Below, one piece after another: positions 12,987-23,965 of a stretch of 64,000 nt of DNA. The position numbers and the translations under genes were made by a program. Position 1 is the stretch's first letter. Every line of letters starts with the position of its first letter. Where the stretch lies: NCBI GenBank assembly GCA_024036415.1, contig JAMWET010006580.1:82501-146500 (forward strand), given 5' to 3'. The notes beneath the pieces were generated by a model. It was not told where the DNA came from. It was given only the letters and a program-made list of their open reading frames with translations, and did no database searches. This DNA comes from Prochilodus magdalenae (Eukaryota; Chordata; Actinopteri; Characiformes; Prochilodontidae).

Positions 12987-13842
12987 ACCTCCAGCCCAGC
13001 TCCCTGACCTCCAGCCCAGCTCTCTAACCTCCAGCCCAGCTCTCTAACCTCCAGCCCAGCTCTCTAACCTCCAGCCCAGCTCTCTAACCTCCAGCCCAGC
13101 TCTCTAACCTCCAGCCCATCTCCCTAACCTCCAGCCCAGCTCTCTAACCTCCAGCCCAGCTCCCTAACCTCCAGCCCAGCTCTCTAACCTCCAGCCCAGC
13201 TCTCTAACCTCCAGCCCAGCTCTCTAACCTCCAGCCCAGCTCCCTAACCTCCAGCCCAGCTCTCTAACCTCCAGCCCAGCTCTCTAACCTCCAGCCCATC
13301 TCCCTAACCTCCAGCCCAGCTCTCTAACCTCCAGCCCAGCTCCCTAACCTCCAGCCCAGCTCTCTAACCTCCAGCCCAGCTCTCTAACCTCCAGCCCAGC
13401 TCCCTAACCTCCAGCCCAGCTCTCTAACCTCCAGCCCAGCTCCCTAACCTCCAGCCCAGCTCTCTAACCTCCAGCCCAGCTCTCTAACCTCCAGCCCATC
13501 TCCCTAACCTCCAGCCCAGCTCCCTAACCTCCAGCCCAGCTCTCTAACCTCCAGCCCATCTCCCTAACCTCCAGCCCAGCTCTCTAACCTCCAGCCCAGC
13601 TCTCTAACCTCCAGCCCATCTCCCTAACCTCCAGCCCAGCTCTCTAACCTCCAGCCCAGCTCCCTAACCTCCAGCCCAGCTCTCTAACCTCCAGCCCAGC
13701 TCCCTAACCTCCAGCCCAGCTCCCTAACCGCCAGCCCAGCTCCCTAACCTTGAGCCAACTCTCTAACCTCCAGCCCAGCTCCCTAACCTCCAGCCCAGCT
13801 CCATAATCTCCAGTCCAGCTCCCTAAATTCCAGCCCAGCTCC
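12987..13842. repeat. 20-bp minisatellite (TCTCTAACCTCCAGCCCAGC)
   Basis: About 43 head-to-tail copies of a 20-bp unit. Variation is restricted to a few sites (TCTCT/TCCCT and CAGC/CATC), and blocks of variant order repeat, indicating amplification of multi-unit segments. The last five or six copies are more degenerate. The pyrimidine-rich strand carries C runs. An AG dinucleotide in every unit after a pyrimidine stretch makes the array look like a series of weak splice acceptors, but no exon is attached. Confidence 0.96.
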
Positions 13843-13873
13843 CAAGCTTACCTTATTTGAGGTAAGCTTGGGA
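13840..13873. repeat. Perfect hairpin at the end of the 20-bp array
   Basis: The left arm TCCCAAGCTTACCT (13840-13853) and right arm AGGTAAGCTTGGGA (13860-13873) are exact reverse complements, separated by the 6-base loop TATTTG. The arms contain AAGCTT. The structure begins exactly where the minisatellite stops. Confidence 0.9.
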
Positions 13874-13904
13874 TCTTGTATTTCCACTCTAAGATCCAAA
13901 CTTG

Positions 13905-14150
13905 GAAAACAAGGCATCTCTGTGGATCCCAAGGGAACGTTTCCTCAGGTCTCACCACCTCCTTACTCCTCGAGAGACCCTAGAAGCATTGGATCTGATA
14001 TTGTGAGACCCAAACTACATCTCGGGGCCAATGACTCCATCTCGTACAGTGCATGCCCCTCCTTTGGCCTCATTACTGGACTCCCAGATCCCATTGACCT
14101 GCTCTTCCCATCTTTTCCCAACTTTCCCACCATCTGATTCCGAGTCAGCT
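13905..14150 (+). repeat. Dispersed repeat of unknown family, copy A
   Basis: A segment of about 245 bp shares an ordered series of motifs with 16600-16865 on the same strand: AAGGGAACNTT, TCTCACCAC, GAGAC(C/G)CT, GATCTG, GTGAGAC, AAACTAC.TCT, CCAATGACTC, TTTGGCCTCATTA and AGATCCCA.TGACCT. The 89-codon frame (Pro/Ser-rich, ending PSFPNFPTI) is not retained in the second copy, so it is unlikely to be a gene. Confidence 0.6.
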
Positions 14151-15899
14151 GAGCTAAGCTTTGGATCTAGACTCTTGCTGTCTGTCATCACACGGCGCTG
14201 ATCTTGGGGTGCACCTTTAGTTAACCTGCTCTGTGACCTGTGACGCTGTCAGTCACCTGCCTGCTGTGAATTGATGGGCGGAGGACAGGAGACAGGCACC
14301 GGCTCTTCATCACAAAGAGGTTTGGGCATTGGCTTAATGACTTCTATTAATCAAGCGTCTGGCAGAGCAAGCTGCCGCAGCCCCAATGACAACTCAGTCC
14401 AGTGCTACCTGCGGTCCACCCCCACCCTCGTCCCTCCAGTGACACATACCGTCTGTTGGAGGTTGTACCGCTCACTCCGGCAGCCTGGCGCATGGTGGGT
14501 CTTCATTCGGTGACATTGCACTGCCTCGTGGAGGGATAATAGCCCTAATGGTGAGAAGAGGATTATGCTAATGGGGGCTATGATATATGTAAAGCAGATT
14601 AGCGGTGAGGACTTTCCTGGATTGAAAAGTCTTCTTGACTTCTCTCGGCTGAACCAGGGAGCCCTGTTAACGGCGCAGCGGGCTCGCCACGCGTGCCAGT
14701 TCATTACATAATGGATTATTGATTGAATAATTAGCCGGAGAAGTACATTTTGATGAACCGATACTTCGGTTGGAAGAAAGATGGAGGTCACCGACTTCTA
14801 TTTCCTCTCGCAGTTGCTTCTTTGGGTGTCTTCCGTTTCATTGAAGCGGGTTGGCTGTGATCGAAGCCATTAGCATTTACAGAGGCCAAGTTGGCATCTG
14901 TAGCAACACGCTGTATCGGGTGCTACGTGCCACCTGGATTGGTTCCAGGCCCTTTCGGCTTGCTACGTACATTGGAGCACTCGATAAAGCTGTCAAGGTA
15001 GGCGGGCGTCCCAGCCTTCCAGCCGAGCCGTGCAAGTCTCACCATCTGAGAGACGCTGTTATGCCAAGGGCTCCGAGATATAACTGGGCTTGGTGCTCAA
15101 GCAGAGGCTGTTAAATCGGAATTGTGGTCCTTACCCAAACTACATGGTTTTATGACACCGGTTGTAAACCTAAAAAATCAATGTTCATAGCAGCCATAAA
15201 CGCACGCCATGTTGGCAAGTCAGGAGAACTCTACCATGGTGTCTGGATTTGACGAGAATCAAGAACGTCCAGTCCTTCAGTTCTCCAAAATGTCCGTGGA
15301 ACTTCCACAGCATTATGTTGGATTTTCGGAATTCTTTGAGATTTGTGGTACAGTCGTGAATCTACTGGTCTTGTTGTTTCCTTCCCTGCTCTGGCACCAC
15401 CCTGGCTCCACCTACCAGTGATGACCTGTATCCTAACCTTCATCATTGTGGACTCTCCTATACATGCCTCCCTGGTTGCTTTAGATTCTTAGGGAGAACT
15501 TGGTCTAATCCATCATTTCCACAATTCCGGCCTCCTTGCTGTTCATTCTGTGGCCCATTGCCTGTCCCCTCGAACCCAGATAAAGACTTGCCTGCCCATG
15601 CTTGACCACTGAAACGTATAATGTTAGTAGCCATCAGATTAGCCTAAATGGCCATTGACACCCATTCATTAAGAAGGTGGACATTTTTTAAATATATATT
15701 TGATATTTCATTTGGTTTATATGATGATACTGGAAGAATCCGTGGATGCACTAAAGACGATGGTAACAACTGAGAAGTGTTGTGTTTCTAGGGCATCCAC
15801 TGACGTAGCGCCCATGCCAGGTGCAATTGGTTTAGCGAGGTACAATGTCTTTTCACCCGGAACCTCTACATACACTCATCCCCAAAAGAAGAGTTGCGA
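14151..15899 (+). other. Unique intronic stretch, possible conserved non-coding DNA
   Basis: No coding exon or repeat recognised. 14330-14780 has several homeodomain-like TAAT sites (CTATTAATCAAG, ATTATGCTAATGG, AATAATTAGCC) in otherwise balanced sequence, a pattern typical of developmental enhancers. This is suggestive only. Confidence 0.35.
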
Positions 15900-16430
15900 C
15901 ATGTTCCAGTTTGCAATGATGCCCTCCATGAGTCATACAGTTACGACGACTACCCTTAACACCACGTCAACACCGTCACCAAAGACTGCAGTGGTGTCGT
16001 ACCAGACTGTCCTGAAGTGGCTCAGAATGGCAGCGGGTCATCTTCAAAGACGAGTCCTGACTTAGTCTTGGTGGAGACGCCCAACAAATCCATGTGTTGT
16101 CACATGTCCAGAAGACCTGGTGTCACTCCACCTCCACCCCTACCACACCATATGCAGGAACTGTGGGAGGATACTCAAGCTGCATGGGATGGATTATCAC
16201 AGCACACCATCAGGAACCTCCATGATGCCGAGACGCCTGGCGTGTTGGGTTATCAAATATGGCGGCTAGACACCATACTGAGAGACAGACTTCTGTATGT
16301 GTAGCTCAATAAATATTGATCATATCAGTCTAAATGTATCATCAGTTATTGATCCTGGTCACCTTTATCTTCCTTCCCAACACCACCTGCACTCCCACAC
16401 CTCTCTCTGGGTGTAGCTACTCCTCTGATG
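15900..16430 (+). mobile_element. Internally deleted Tc1-like element, copy 2
   Basis: A + strand frame carries the end of a Tc1-type transposase, ELWEDTQAAWDGLSQHTIRN (16160-16218). Upstream lies a decayed QRVIFSDESR-equivalent (CAGCGGGTCATCTTCAAAGA). The stretch between them is far too short for the DDE core and joins at CACATGTCCAGAAG, the same deletion junction as the copies at 20.0, 23.8 and 60.7 kb. After the coding remnant come GTGTAGCTCAATAAATATTG and a tail shared with the 19.8 kb copy. Confidence 0.8.
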
Positions 16431-16599
16431 ATGAGTGTATGTAGCCTGCTGCATTAGGAACACTATCCTCTAGGTGCTTACTCATTAGCACAAATGAGTA
16501 GGTGCCCAAAGGTAAGGTGTCGTAGTTTGATGAAGGGCTGAAACACCAGCCCTAGCTGGTGTCCACTCTTCGATTTGGCCAAACCAGGGGAACGAAGGA

Positions 16600-16865
16600 T
16601 CTCTGGGCATCCCTATGCATAATTAAGGGAACTTCCAATGTCTCATCACTCACTTACTCTTCTCACTCTCGGGAGACGCTAACTGCATCAAGAAGAACCG
16701 ATCTGGTGAGATTTAAACTACGTCTAGGTTATATCTCAGCCAAATGACTCTGTCTCGCGGAGGGACTGCCTCTATTTTGGCCTCATTAGTGGAGTTTTAG
16801 ATCCCACTGACCTCTTTTTCTGTTTGTCCCCGTCAGCGCTGGCCCCATTGGTTCCGGGTGAGCTG
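16600..16865 (+). repeat. Dispersed repeat of unknown family, copy B
   Basis: Diverged partner of 13905-14150 in the same orientation, about 2.7 kb away. Shared landmarks include TTTGGCCTCATTA, AGATCCCACTGACCTC and the GATCTGGTGAGA..AAACTACGTCT block. No open frame is conserved between the copies. Confidence 0.6.
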
Positions 16866-17329
16866 GTACTTTCACGCTTTGCATTGTTGAATAGGTGATG
16901 CTGTTATTTCCGGGGTTGCCTCAGAACTCCTCAGAAGTTCTCATTTGAATAACCCAGAAGGTTCCCTCAGATGGAACATCTGTGCCGTGACTCTGATTAT
17001 GATCTGCCTAACTTGATCTCCAGCCTCTCCCTTATGTCCTGAATTGAACTCCTCGGGTACCGATTGAATCTGCTATGAGGGGAAACGGGACAGGACGTTG
17101 GGAGACGGTGCTGCAGTGAGGTTTAACCAAGCCAGGTGTCCAGTTGATAAGGCATCGTGATTTCTTCGTTAATGGTTCAGTAGATGCACCGATTGGCAAA
17201 TCTCATACTTCAGCTAGTCGGGGACACCAAAGACGCAAGCTGACTGATGGTCCCTGAGGACGTTTCCCTGGGTCTGTATTTGAGCTGACATGACATAATG
17301 ACATTCCGGGATTTGATGGACATTCAATG

Positions 17330-17480
17330 GGTCCAAGACAAGACTTCCACCAAATCTGGCCCAACTTCCCAATTGTTTGGTGCAAGAGTGTCTGGACATT
17401 GATGTGGCCTACATCCAGAAACCTGTCCAGTCCATGCCAAACCACATCACAGCTGGTGCTGGTGGAGGTGCTACATGCTA
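17330..17480 (+). mobile_element. Tc1-like element fragment, partner of the 5.1 kb copy
   Basis: The stretch GTGGCCTACATCCAGAAACC, CCATGCCAAACCACATCACA and GCTGGTGCTGGTGGAGG matches the minus strand of 5063-5160. It is the 3' portion after the transposase C-terminus. There is no coding capacity left. Confidence 0.65.
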
Positions 17481-18180
17481 CTAGGTACGTCTCAGTCACA
17501 GGTGACTCAGTCACATTCATATTTCACTCATGACTATGATTAAGATCAGGGCTCCTTTAAGCCGTCCTGCCATTGAGGCAGATTCCGAAGGGCTCTTTAG
17601 AACTCCATGCTGCCTCTGATGCTGGGAGCGACAGGCGCTAGCGGATGAAAGGCAGGTTAGCGGGAGCGGTCTTCTTTGACGCATCGTTTTAAGCCTGTGT
17701 AGTACTTCCTCGTCACCCCTCGAAGAGTCTCTTAGCACCAAGTTGAATAAGCTCTCCACCGCGGTGCGGAATCCAAGGCATGAGAAGTGGGGTTTAGATA
17801 CATAAGCCCCGAAACCTTCCAATTACCTGTCGGAATCAGGTGCATTAACGGATTCATGAGGCCAGGATTTGGGGGCTAGGATTTTGGGGGATTGCCGAGC
17901 CTGATTGGATTGGTAACCTCGAGGCGGTGCCGCAGAAAAAGAGCTGAGGTATCACGGAGGCAGATTAGAGCGAGGCAGCGCGATTCAAACAGCTGCCAGT
18001 TTTCCCAGGGCTGCAGGGACTCCGTGGTCATGAATGATTTAGCAAGGTTTGCATTTGAAGACGGGAGCCGGGAAGAGAAGCTCGGTCCGGAGGCGCTTTC
18101 TCAGGCGCATGTTTTCTTTTCTTTATTGTTGTTTATTTATTTGATTTGAGCTTAGTTTTGGTGGACAGCCAGGAGACGGT
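17481..18180 (+). other. Intronic DNA, possible conserved element at 17930-18130
   Basis: No repeat or coding exon recognised. The 17930-18130 part has the even composition and TGAATGATTTAG / ATTTATTTGATTTGAGC motifs often seen in conserved non-coding elements. Low confidence. Confidence 0.3.
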
Positions 18181-18860
18181 GTCCTTTACACATCCGACTT
18201 CCTGTATTTGACCTCGTGTTGAGATGCATGGTAACTGTGCCTAGCCCCAATACCCATGAACATACCGAGGGTCTTACAGTAACTCCCTGCAGAGGCCAGT
18301 CCAGTTCCTCCACACCATACTCGCTCGTCCATGTCTTTATGGAGCTTGCTCTGTGCACTGGTGTGCAGTCATGTTGGAACAGGAAGGGGACGTCCCCAAA
18401 CTGTCCCCACAAAGTTGGGAGCATGAGATGGGAACAAAGGGGTGGAGCCCAACTCCCAACACCAACCCCACACCAGACTTTACCCTTGCAGTCAGGCAAG
18501 TACCGTTCTCCAGACTCATCCATCGGATCACCAGACGGAGAAGCATGGTTGGTCACCCCATAGAACCACTCCACTGCTCTAGAGCCCAGTGATGGAGCTT
18601 TACACCACTGCGTTCCACGCTCTGCATTGCGCTTGGTGGTGTAAGGCTTGGGTGGAGCTGCTCAGCCGTGGAAACTCATTCCATGAAGCTCTACACACTG
18701 TTCCTGAGCGGATCTGAAGGCCACACGATGGTTTGGAGGTCTGTAGTGATGGACTCTGGAGAAAGTTGGTGACCTGTCATTGTACATGGCCTACCTTTCA
18801 TGGCTGAGTCGTTTCCAATCCCTCCCACTGTGTTCTAATCCCACTGACAGTGGACTGTGG
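18181..18860 (-). mobile_element. Tc1-like transposon remnant (second family)
   Basis: The minus strand reads FLFQHDCTPVHRASSIKTW followed by GVEELDWP. This is the conserved block around the third DDE acidic residue of a second Tc1-type family (usually Q.D.APVHKA.SI..W..E.GVEELDWP). The rest (18540-18860, with GAAACTCATTCCATGAAGCT) matches the style of the same teleost element outside the core. It is frameshifted, with no start and no full DDE domain. Confidence 0.75.
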
Positions 18861-19740
18861 AATATGTATTAGGAAATTTCCGGAGTGGTCTAGGCTGAGG
18901 AATCTTCGGTACCGAAGGTGTTGTCCTGGACATATTAAAACGTCCACTGTACTCAGTGTTTAAGCATGTTTGAACAAACGACCATGTCACCGGTGCTCAT
19001 GGGAATGCTCCTCAAGTCAGCTGACTGAGGTATGGTCTCCAGCTAGCCTGAGTAGAAAGCCTGGCTCAGGGAAATGGAGAACCGACATGGTTGGCGTATT
19101 TCAGTCGGTTCCCTGTCTTCCTATATGAGCCGGTGATCTTTCCTTGGGTGTTTGAGATGCACCCCCGAGCCGGCTTTGTGGTTATCTGAAATGAGATCCA
19201 TGTTTGCGTCTGCGCGGCTTTTATTTTCACGTGTTTGCTGTTTATTTACGGCGGGTTTTTGACGATCTGTCCGCGTAGTTATTATTCAACGCTAATAGGC
19301 GATGCAGAAGAGCTTAGCACTCACTTATCACATGCGCGCAATCATGGAAGTGTAAGCACAGGGAGGGAAGGAGGGTGCGGGGTAGTGGGGGGGGGATCGG
19401 GGGGCGCTGCGAGCTGGTGACAGGATCGTTGCCATCGGGCCTAATTTGTGGATAATTGCGGCGTATAATGAGAACAAAGACTCCCAGCCATGTCAGCACA
19501 AGTGTCAGTGAAATTGCAGCCATTACCAGAAACGAAACATGGAAATTAATGGCATTCCTCCTTTTAATTTGCATCTTTATCTGCGCGTGTCATCCGCGCT
19601 GACGCTCCCTTCTCATCTACAGAAGACGAGCGCGTACGAGAGGTTGCCGAACCTTTCATTAGAGCGTGGAAGGGGATCGCTCGCTGAGCAGCTGCTCCGG
19701 GAGCCAACATAATCATTAGTGCAGGAGCGTTGCTAAAGTC
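18861..19740 (+). other. Unique stretch, strong-looking candidate conserved non-coding element (19190-19620)
   Basis: 19190-19620 has clusters of TAAT and homeodomain-like sites, a GATAATTGCGGCG motif, AGAACAAAGACTCC (Sox-like ACAAAG), AATTAATGGC and TTTAATTTGCATCTTT (octamer-like ATTTGCAT). It also has low repeat content. An 86-codon minus-strand frame with a hydrophobic stretch is probably incidental. The class call is inference from texture only. Confidence 0.4.
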
Positions 19741-19789
19741 TGATCCACTGAGCTGCTCTCTGGTACGTGGTACTGAGGACAGGGCACCG

Positions 19790-20370
19790 TGCTGGTCCAT
19801 ACACTCAAGAGATGCACCCAGAAGGAGGTGTGGGAGTGCGGTGGTGTTGGGAAGGAAGACGAGACTCATATGATCAATATTTATTGAGCTACACATACAG
19901 AAGTCGGGCCGCCGTGCTAACCCAACACGCCAGACGTCTCGGTATGGAGCTGTAGAGGTTCCTGATGGTGTCCTGTGATAATCCATCCCATGCAGCTTGA
20001 ACATCCTCACACAGTTCCTGCAGATGGTGCGGTAGGGGTGCAGGGACACCAGGCCTTCTGGACGTGTGACGCCAGGATCACGGTGCCTCCACGTACAGAT
20101 TCGTTGGGCGTCTCCACCAAGACTAAAGCGGGACTCGTCACTGAAGATGACCCGCTGCCATTCTGAGTCCCTCCATGACAGTCTGGTACGACACCACTGC
20201 AGTCTTTGGTGACGGTGACGTGGTGTTAAGGACAGTCATGGTAACTGTGGTGGTGCAGCCGTCTGAGAATGGTGCACTCATGGAGGCATCACTGCTCACT
20301 GAATCTTGGCTGTCGGGTCAGTCAGGTACAGCGATGAGGGACATCCCTGCTTAGGGCACATGCTCAGCAG
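19790..20370 (-). mobile_element. Internally deleted Tc1-like element, copy 3
   Basis: On the minus strand it runs from the region of GCTGTACCTGACTGACCC through WQ.VIFSDESRFSLGG (20100-20165) and across the shared deletion junction (CACACGTCCAGAAGGCCTGG on that strand, 20051-20070, slightly altered). It then continues into the transposase C-terminal part LW/CEDVQAAWDGLSQDTI and SIPRR, then CTCAATAAATATTGATCATA. This is the longest of the five copies. It has no complete transposase, because the catalytic middle (third acidic residue) is missing. Confidence 0.82.
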
Positions 20371-20439
20371 CTGTAAACCTGTCATGGCATCTGGAATGTG
20401 CTATAGTGAGATATTGCTTGGTAAGGTGCCAGTGCCAGT

Positions 20440-20535
20440 GTCTTGGCGAGGGCCGTCATGGGCTGGAGGTTTCCAGCCTTGGGACCGGAGGGTCACTAAT
20501 TCAACAAGGACCCCACAGAAGTGCATTTGAGGAAA
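20440..20535 (+). mobile_element. SINE-like fragment
   Basis: GTCATGGGCTGGAGGTTTCC, CAGCCTTGGGACCGGAGGGTC and ATTCAACAAGGACCC resemble the head of the tRNA-related repeat also found at 58.8 kb (GGGCTGGAGGTAAGGGAACC, CCAGCCTTGTGACCAG). It is truncated and diverged. Confidence 0.5.
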
Positions 20536-21045
20536 GAACCGGACCCCCAATTGCTTATTGAGACTCTGTTACATTGTTTGGGAGCACGCTGTTCATTAGG
20601 CTACATAAGCTTGTCATGGCGACTAACGTAACCCTACGTAGATGCTCCTAAAGGCTTATAGCAGAGGCTAGCTTGGGTCACTACTGGCTAACCAAACTTT
20701 GGAAACCTCCAAAGGGAACACTGTAATGGAGGGCTGCTGGCGATTCTGGCACCCAGCAAAGATGCTTTTGCGGGATGTAGCCATGGCTAGTGACCTGTAC
20801 TGTAAGCCTGGGCAACCATTGAGGATAATGCGATATAGTTTATACAGCACTGTAGTGTTAGCGGGGGCAGGGTCACGTACCCAAGGACTAGTTTCGCAAA
20901 GTTGAGACGCCAGCCTGTTGCAGGACACTTTGCATTAGGCAACTCAGGTCAAAGGTCTAATTTCCAAAACGAAAGCTTTACAGTCTAAACCCAGCCGGAA
21001 CGATTGACCGTACACTTCCATACACCTGCCGATTCAGTTACTTCC
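20536..21045 (+). other. Intronic DNA, no feature recognised
   Basis: About 500 bp with no repeat, exon or regulatory pattern that I could name. Confidence 0.4.
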
Positions 21046-21270
21046 TTCACAATATGGTTTTTGGCCACGCCCACCTGCAGTACCTCCTTTTAGTCAATCA
21101 TTAACATCAGCTCTGGAGCGTTTTCCATGGAACGAGACATTGCCTGCACTGTAGCACCTCCTCCCAATCTATGGATCCCGTCACTCACACCCCACAGGTA
21201 TTTATAGCCCTATTTTGCTTTTGCAGTGCCACCTGCAGGAGCCTGAAGTTACTACCACCACCTCCTTGAG
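21046..21270 (+). repeat. Dispersed repeat, copy A (pair with 23966-24199)
   Basis: Near-identical partner of 23966-24199. Shared stretches include ACTTCCTTCACA.TATGG, TTTGGCCACGCCCAC, GCTCTGGAGCGTTT, CCCAATCTATGGATCCCGTC, ACTCACACCCCAC and GCAGGAGCCTGAAGTTACTA. It is not attached to Tc1 transposase sequence here, unlike the second copy. No coding frame. Confidence 0.8.
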
Positions 21271-23500
21271 CCTCAGAGAAACGTCAAGTTGCATAATGAG
21301 TTATCAGCTTCTGAAACTTTCCTCATGCAGGTGCGGGAGGGCAATACTGATGCTACGGCGTTATAACTCGTCTCACATCGCTAAGAACCCAGCAAAGGGC
21401 AGCGTTTAAATCATGCTACCAGAGGACACATTAAAAAGTAAAAGACACAAGGACACGGGGTCGTCTCAGCGCCTGACATTTTGTACCGTGTTAAGGACTG
21501 TCAAGTCATTTTTCAATATTTTAGCAGGAGCGAGTCAATCTCCGCCAACTAGGAACTCTCCGGTGGAGAGAATGGGGCGTAACACCCACATAACGTCCGT
21601 GGATCCTTCATTGAGGCTGTGTGGACTCTATTTATCGCTCACCGGGTCAAAGCAAACGAGTCAAGGCCATAAAATACAGTGCGGTTAATAATTACTATGT
21701 AATTAACATGTTATTAATGCATTATTACCACTAAGTTGTGCACAGCTTCCTGCAAACGAACCAAAAAGGAAACAGCGCCACATATAGGCTAATGAAGACC
21801 ATGGAACAGCACCGTATACCCTCACCAACTGCTGTGCGGTAATGCTAAGCGTTTTAATAGAAGGGAGATATGGGTATATATTATATTAGGTGCATATAGT
21901 CTGGTGTGTTTTTTCGTTTTAGCGTCTACTTAAAGCGTACAGCCTCATTTGTAAGCGGTGCTTCTGCTCGTTAGGTCTGTTTACACTTAAATTCAACCTC
22001 ACAATTACCCGCACCCTTTGGCATCGGCGCATTTCATTAGCTTATTGAATTCTGTAATATCTGCCACATCCCGCTCCAATGTCTGGAGGCTGAGGAGACG
22101 CTGTTCCTCGACATGGGGCGCCAGTTCCCAGCCTGTTTTGCATGTTGACCACTCAGCGTTTTACGGACTTGTGCGAGTGTTCCGGTTCTATTACTTACCG
22201 TGGCCGGGTTCATTTGCATTTATATGCCTTATGTTGGTCACGGGGTTATTCATTCATTAACACGTCCCTGGGTGTGACTGGCATACGTTAGCAGCCGAGC
22301 CCAACACTAATAATGACTTCCTTGCATGGGCCTTTCTTGGCGGGACAGGGTTGCCGGAACAAGCCTGAAGATGGGACGTACTCACCAGGTTCCTATGGGT
22401 AATTGATCTGCTTGGTTAGAAACACCCACCTGGGGTTTCCTGATTCATGCCATGCCCAGGAACGCCCTTCCCTGTGCACAGCCGCACACTTGCTTGGCTT
22501 TGCCCATCCAGCGTATTAATGAATGACGTAATAAACCGGGCCTCGGACAAAAGCTCACGCTTCTGGGGCTTAGCGAGCCTTGCCGTACCTCCAGAGCAGC
22601 AGGGTTCACGTAGCTTGGTTCAAGGCAGCAGCAGAAGGCATCCGCATCCACCTACATCCAGCCCTGGCATTCAAGCCAAAGGCCTTCTGGACGGAATCCT
22701 AGAATGGGTAACCATCTGTTGAAGGAACCGTGGGACAACAACGGCCGTCCCTGCTGGTGCACTCCGGTGTCTTGTTAGCCCGTGAGCTAGGCATGCTTTG
22801 GCACTCCGTTGTCTCCGTTGTCTTCCCCGTCCTCGGCACATCCGGATACATCCGTATCACGAGAACTTGTGGGAGTCTGGTAAGTCTGATCTAAGTCGTA
22901 ATGGGTCACATAGGGAGCCTGTCTTCACTCCACCAGCGCACCGATCTGGGTGGCGACCTGCGCCAACACTCGGCCGGCATGCAAAGGGCCCGCTATGCTA
23001 ATTGGTTTTAGTGGCTTTTGATTCGGGTTAGCCATCCTTTCATCCGGCTCATCTCAAATGGAGCACACGGAGGACCGCCGCCGGCTCCACAGTGGAACGG
23101 TGGATGGCTTTGCAATGCCAAGTCCAAACGGAGCGCTGGACCGGCATTAAAACCCGGTTAGGCTTATTTTCCTCTCTTATTGCTTGAGCGAAATGTGAGC
23201 GGCGAGCGCTGTAGTGCGGCCACGGCGTCTTTGATCCCGGTAAGCTTCTTGAAGCAGCTTTGATGTTGCTCAGTTGTTTTCAGACTTTCAAGTGTTTGTT
23301 GTGCGGTTATGTTATTGATTACTTCAGAGGTGAACACAATAGTTCTCTCCAGCTTTTATTGCTGGGGTTTTTTCACTAAGCTGTGAATAATGCACATTAC
23401 GCTCGGGCTTAGCGGGTACAGCGAAATCCCGGGGGGCCTTGGGCCCTTGCCCTTGTCGGGCTCACACTGCCCTCTTGTTTGGCAATACAGCTGTGCTAGC
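21271..23500 (+). other. Unique intronic stretch, possible conserved elements
   Basis: No coding exon recognised. 21670-21730 is a dense run of TAATTA-type sites (GGTTAATAATTAC, GTAATTAAC, GTTATTAATGCATTATTACC). 22010-22080 and 23160-23400 also look non-repetitive and could be conserved. Reading frames are short and unsupported. Confidence 0.35.
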
Positions 23501-23539
23501 TGTTACCGTCTGCCACCACCAGTGTTGGGTTGGTGTGCT

Positions 23540-23965
23540 GTAACTGACTGACCCAACAGCCATGACTGGTCCTCCATGAGTGCACCATTGGCAGACGGCT
23601 GCACCACGCAGACCGTTACCACGACTGTCCTTAACACCACGTCACCAAAGACAGTGGAGTCAGGGAGTGACTCAGAATGCCGTTGGGTCATCTTCAGTGA
23701 CGAGTCCCGCTTTAGTCTTGGTGGAGATGACCAACGAATCCGTGTGTGGAGGCACCGTCAGTACCCAGATGAACGGTTTGTTGTCACACGTCCAGAAGTC
23801 CTGGTGTCCCTCCACCTCCACCCCTACCGCACCATCTGCAGGAACTGTGTGAGGATGTTCAAGCTGCATGGGATGGATCATCACAGGACTCCATTAGGAA
23901 CCTCTACAGCTCCATACCGAGACGTCTGGCGTGTTGGGTTAGCAAACATGGCGGCCCGACGCCAT
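23540..23965 (+). mobile_element. Internally deleted Tc1-like element, copy 4
   Basis: The + strand encodes CRWVIFSDESRFSLGGDDQR (second DDE acidic residue) and then IRVWRHRQYPDERFVVTRPE, running into out-of-frame sequence LHLHPYRTICRNC. In another frame this is the C-terminal EDVQAAWDG..QDSIRNLYSS part. The frame shift and loss of the middle mark the shared internal deletion. It is directly followed by the dispersed repeat at 23966. Confidence 0.83.

Noticed and set aside
13868..14137. 89-codon Pro/Ser-rich frame starting MGSCISTLRSKL (myristoylation-like start)
   Set aside because: The MGSC start is made by the hairpin arm, and the frame is not retained in the diverged second copy of the same repeat at 16.6 kb.
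19314..19574. 86-codon minus-strand frame with a hydrophobic transmembrane-like stretch and a basic flank
   Set aside because: There is a plausible helix (FLVMAAISLTLVLTW) but no family similarity, no splice context, and the region reads better as non-coding conserved-type DNA. Hydrophobic runs arise easily from AT-rich sequence.
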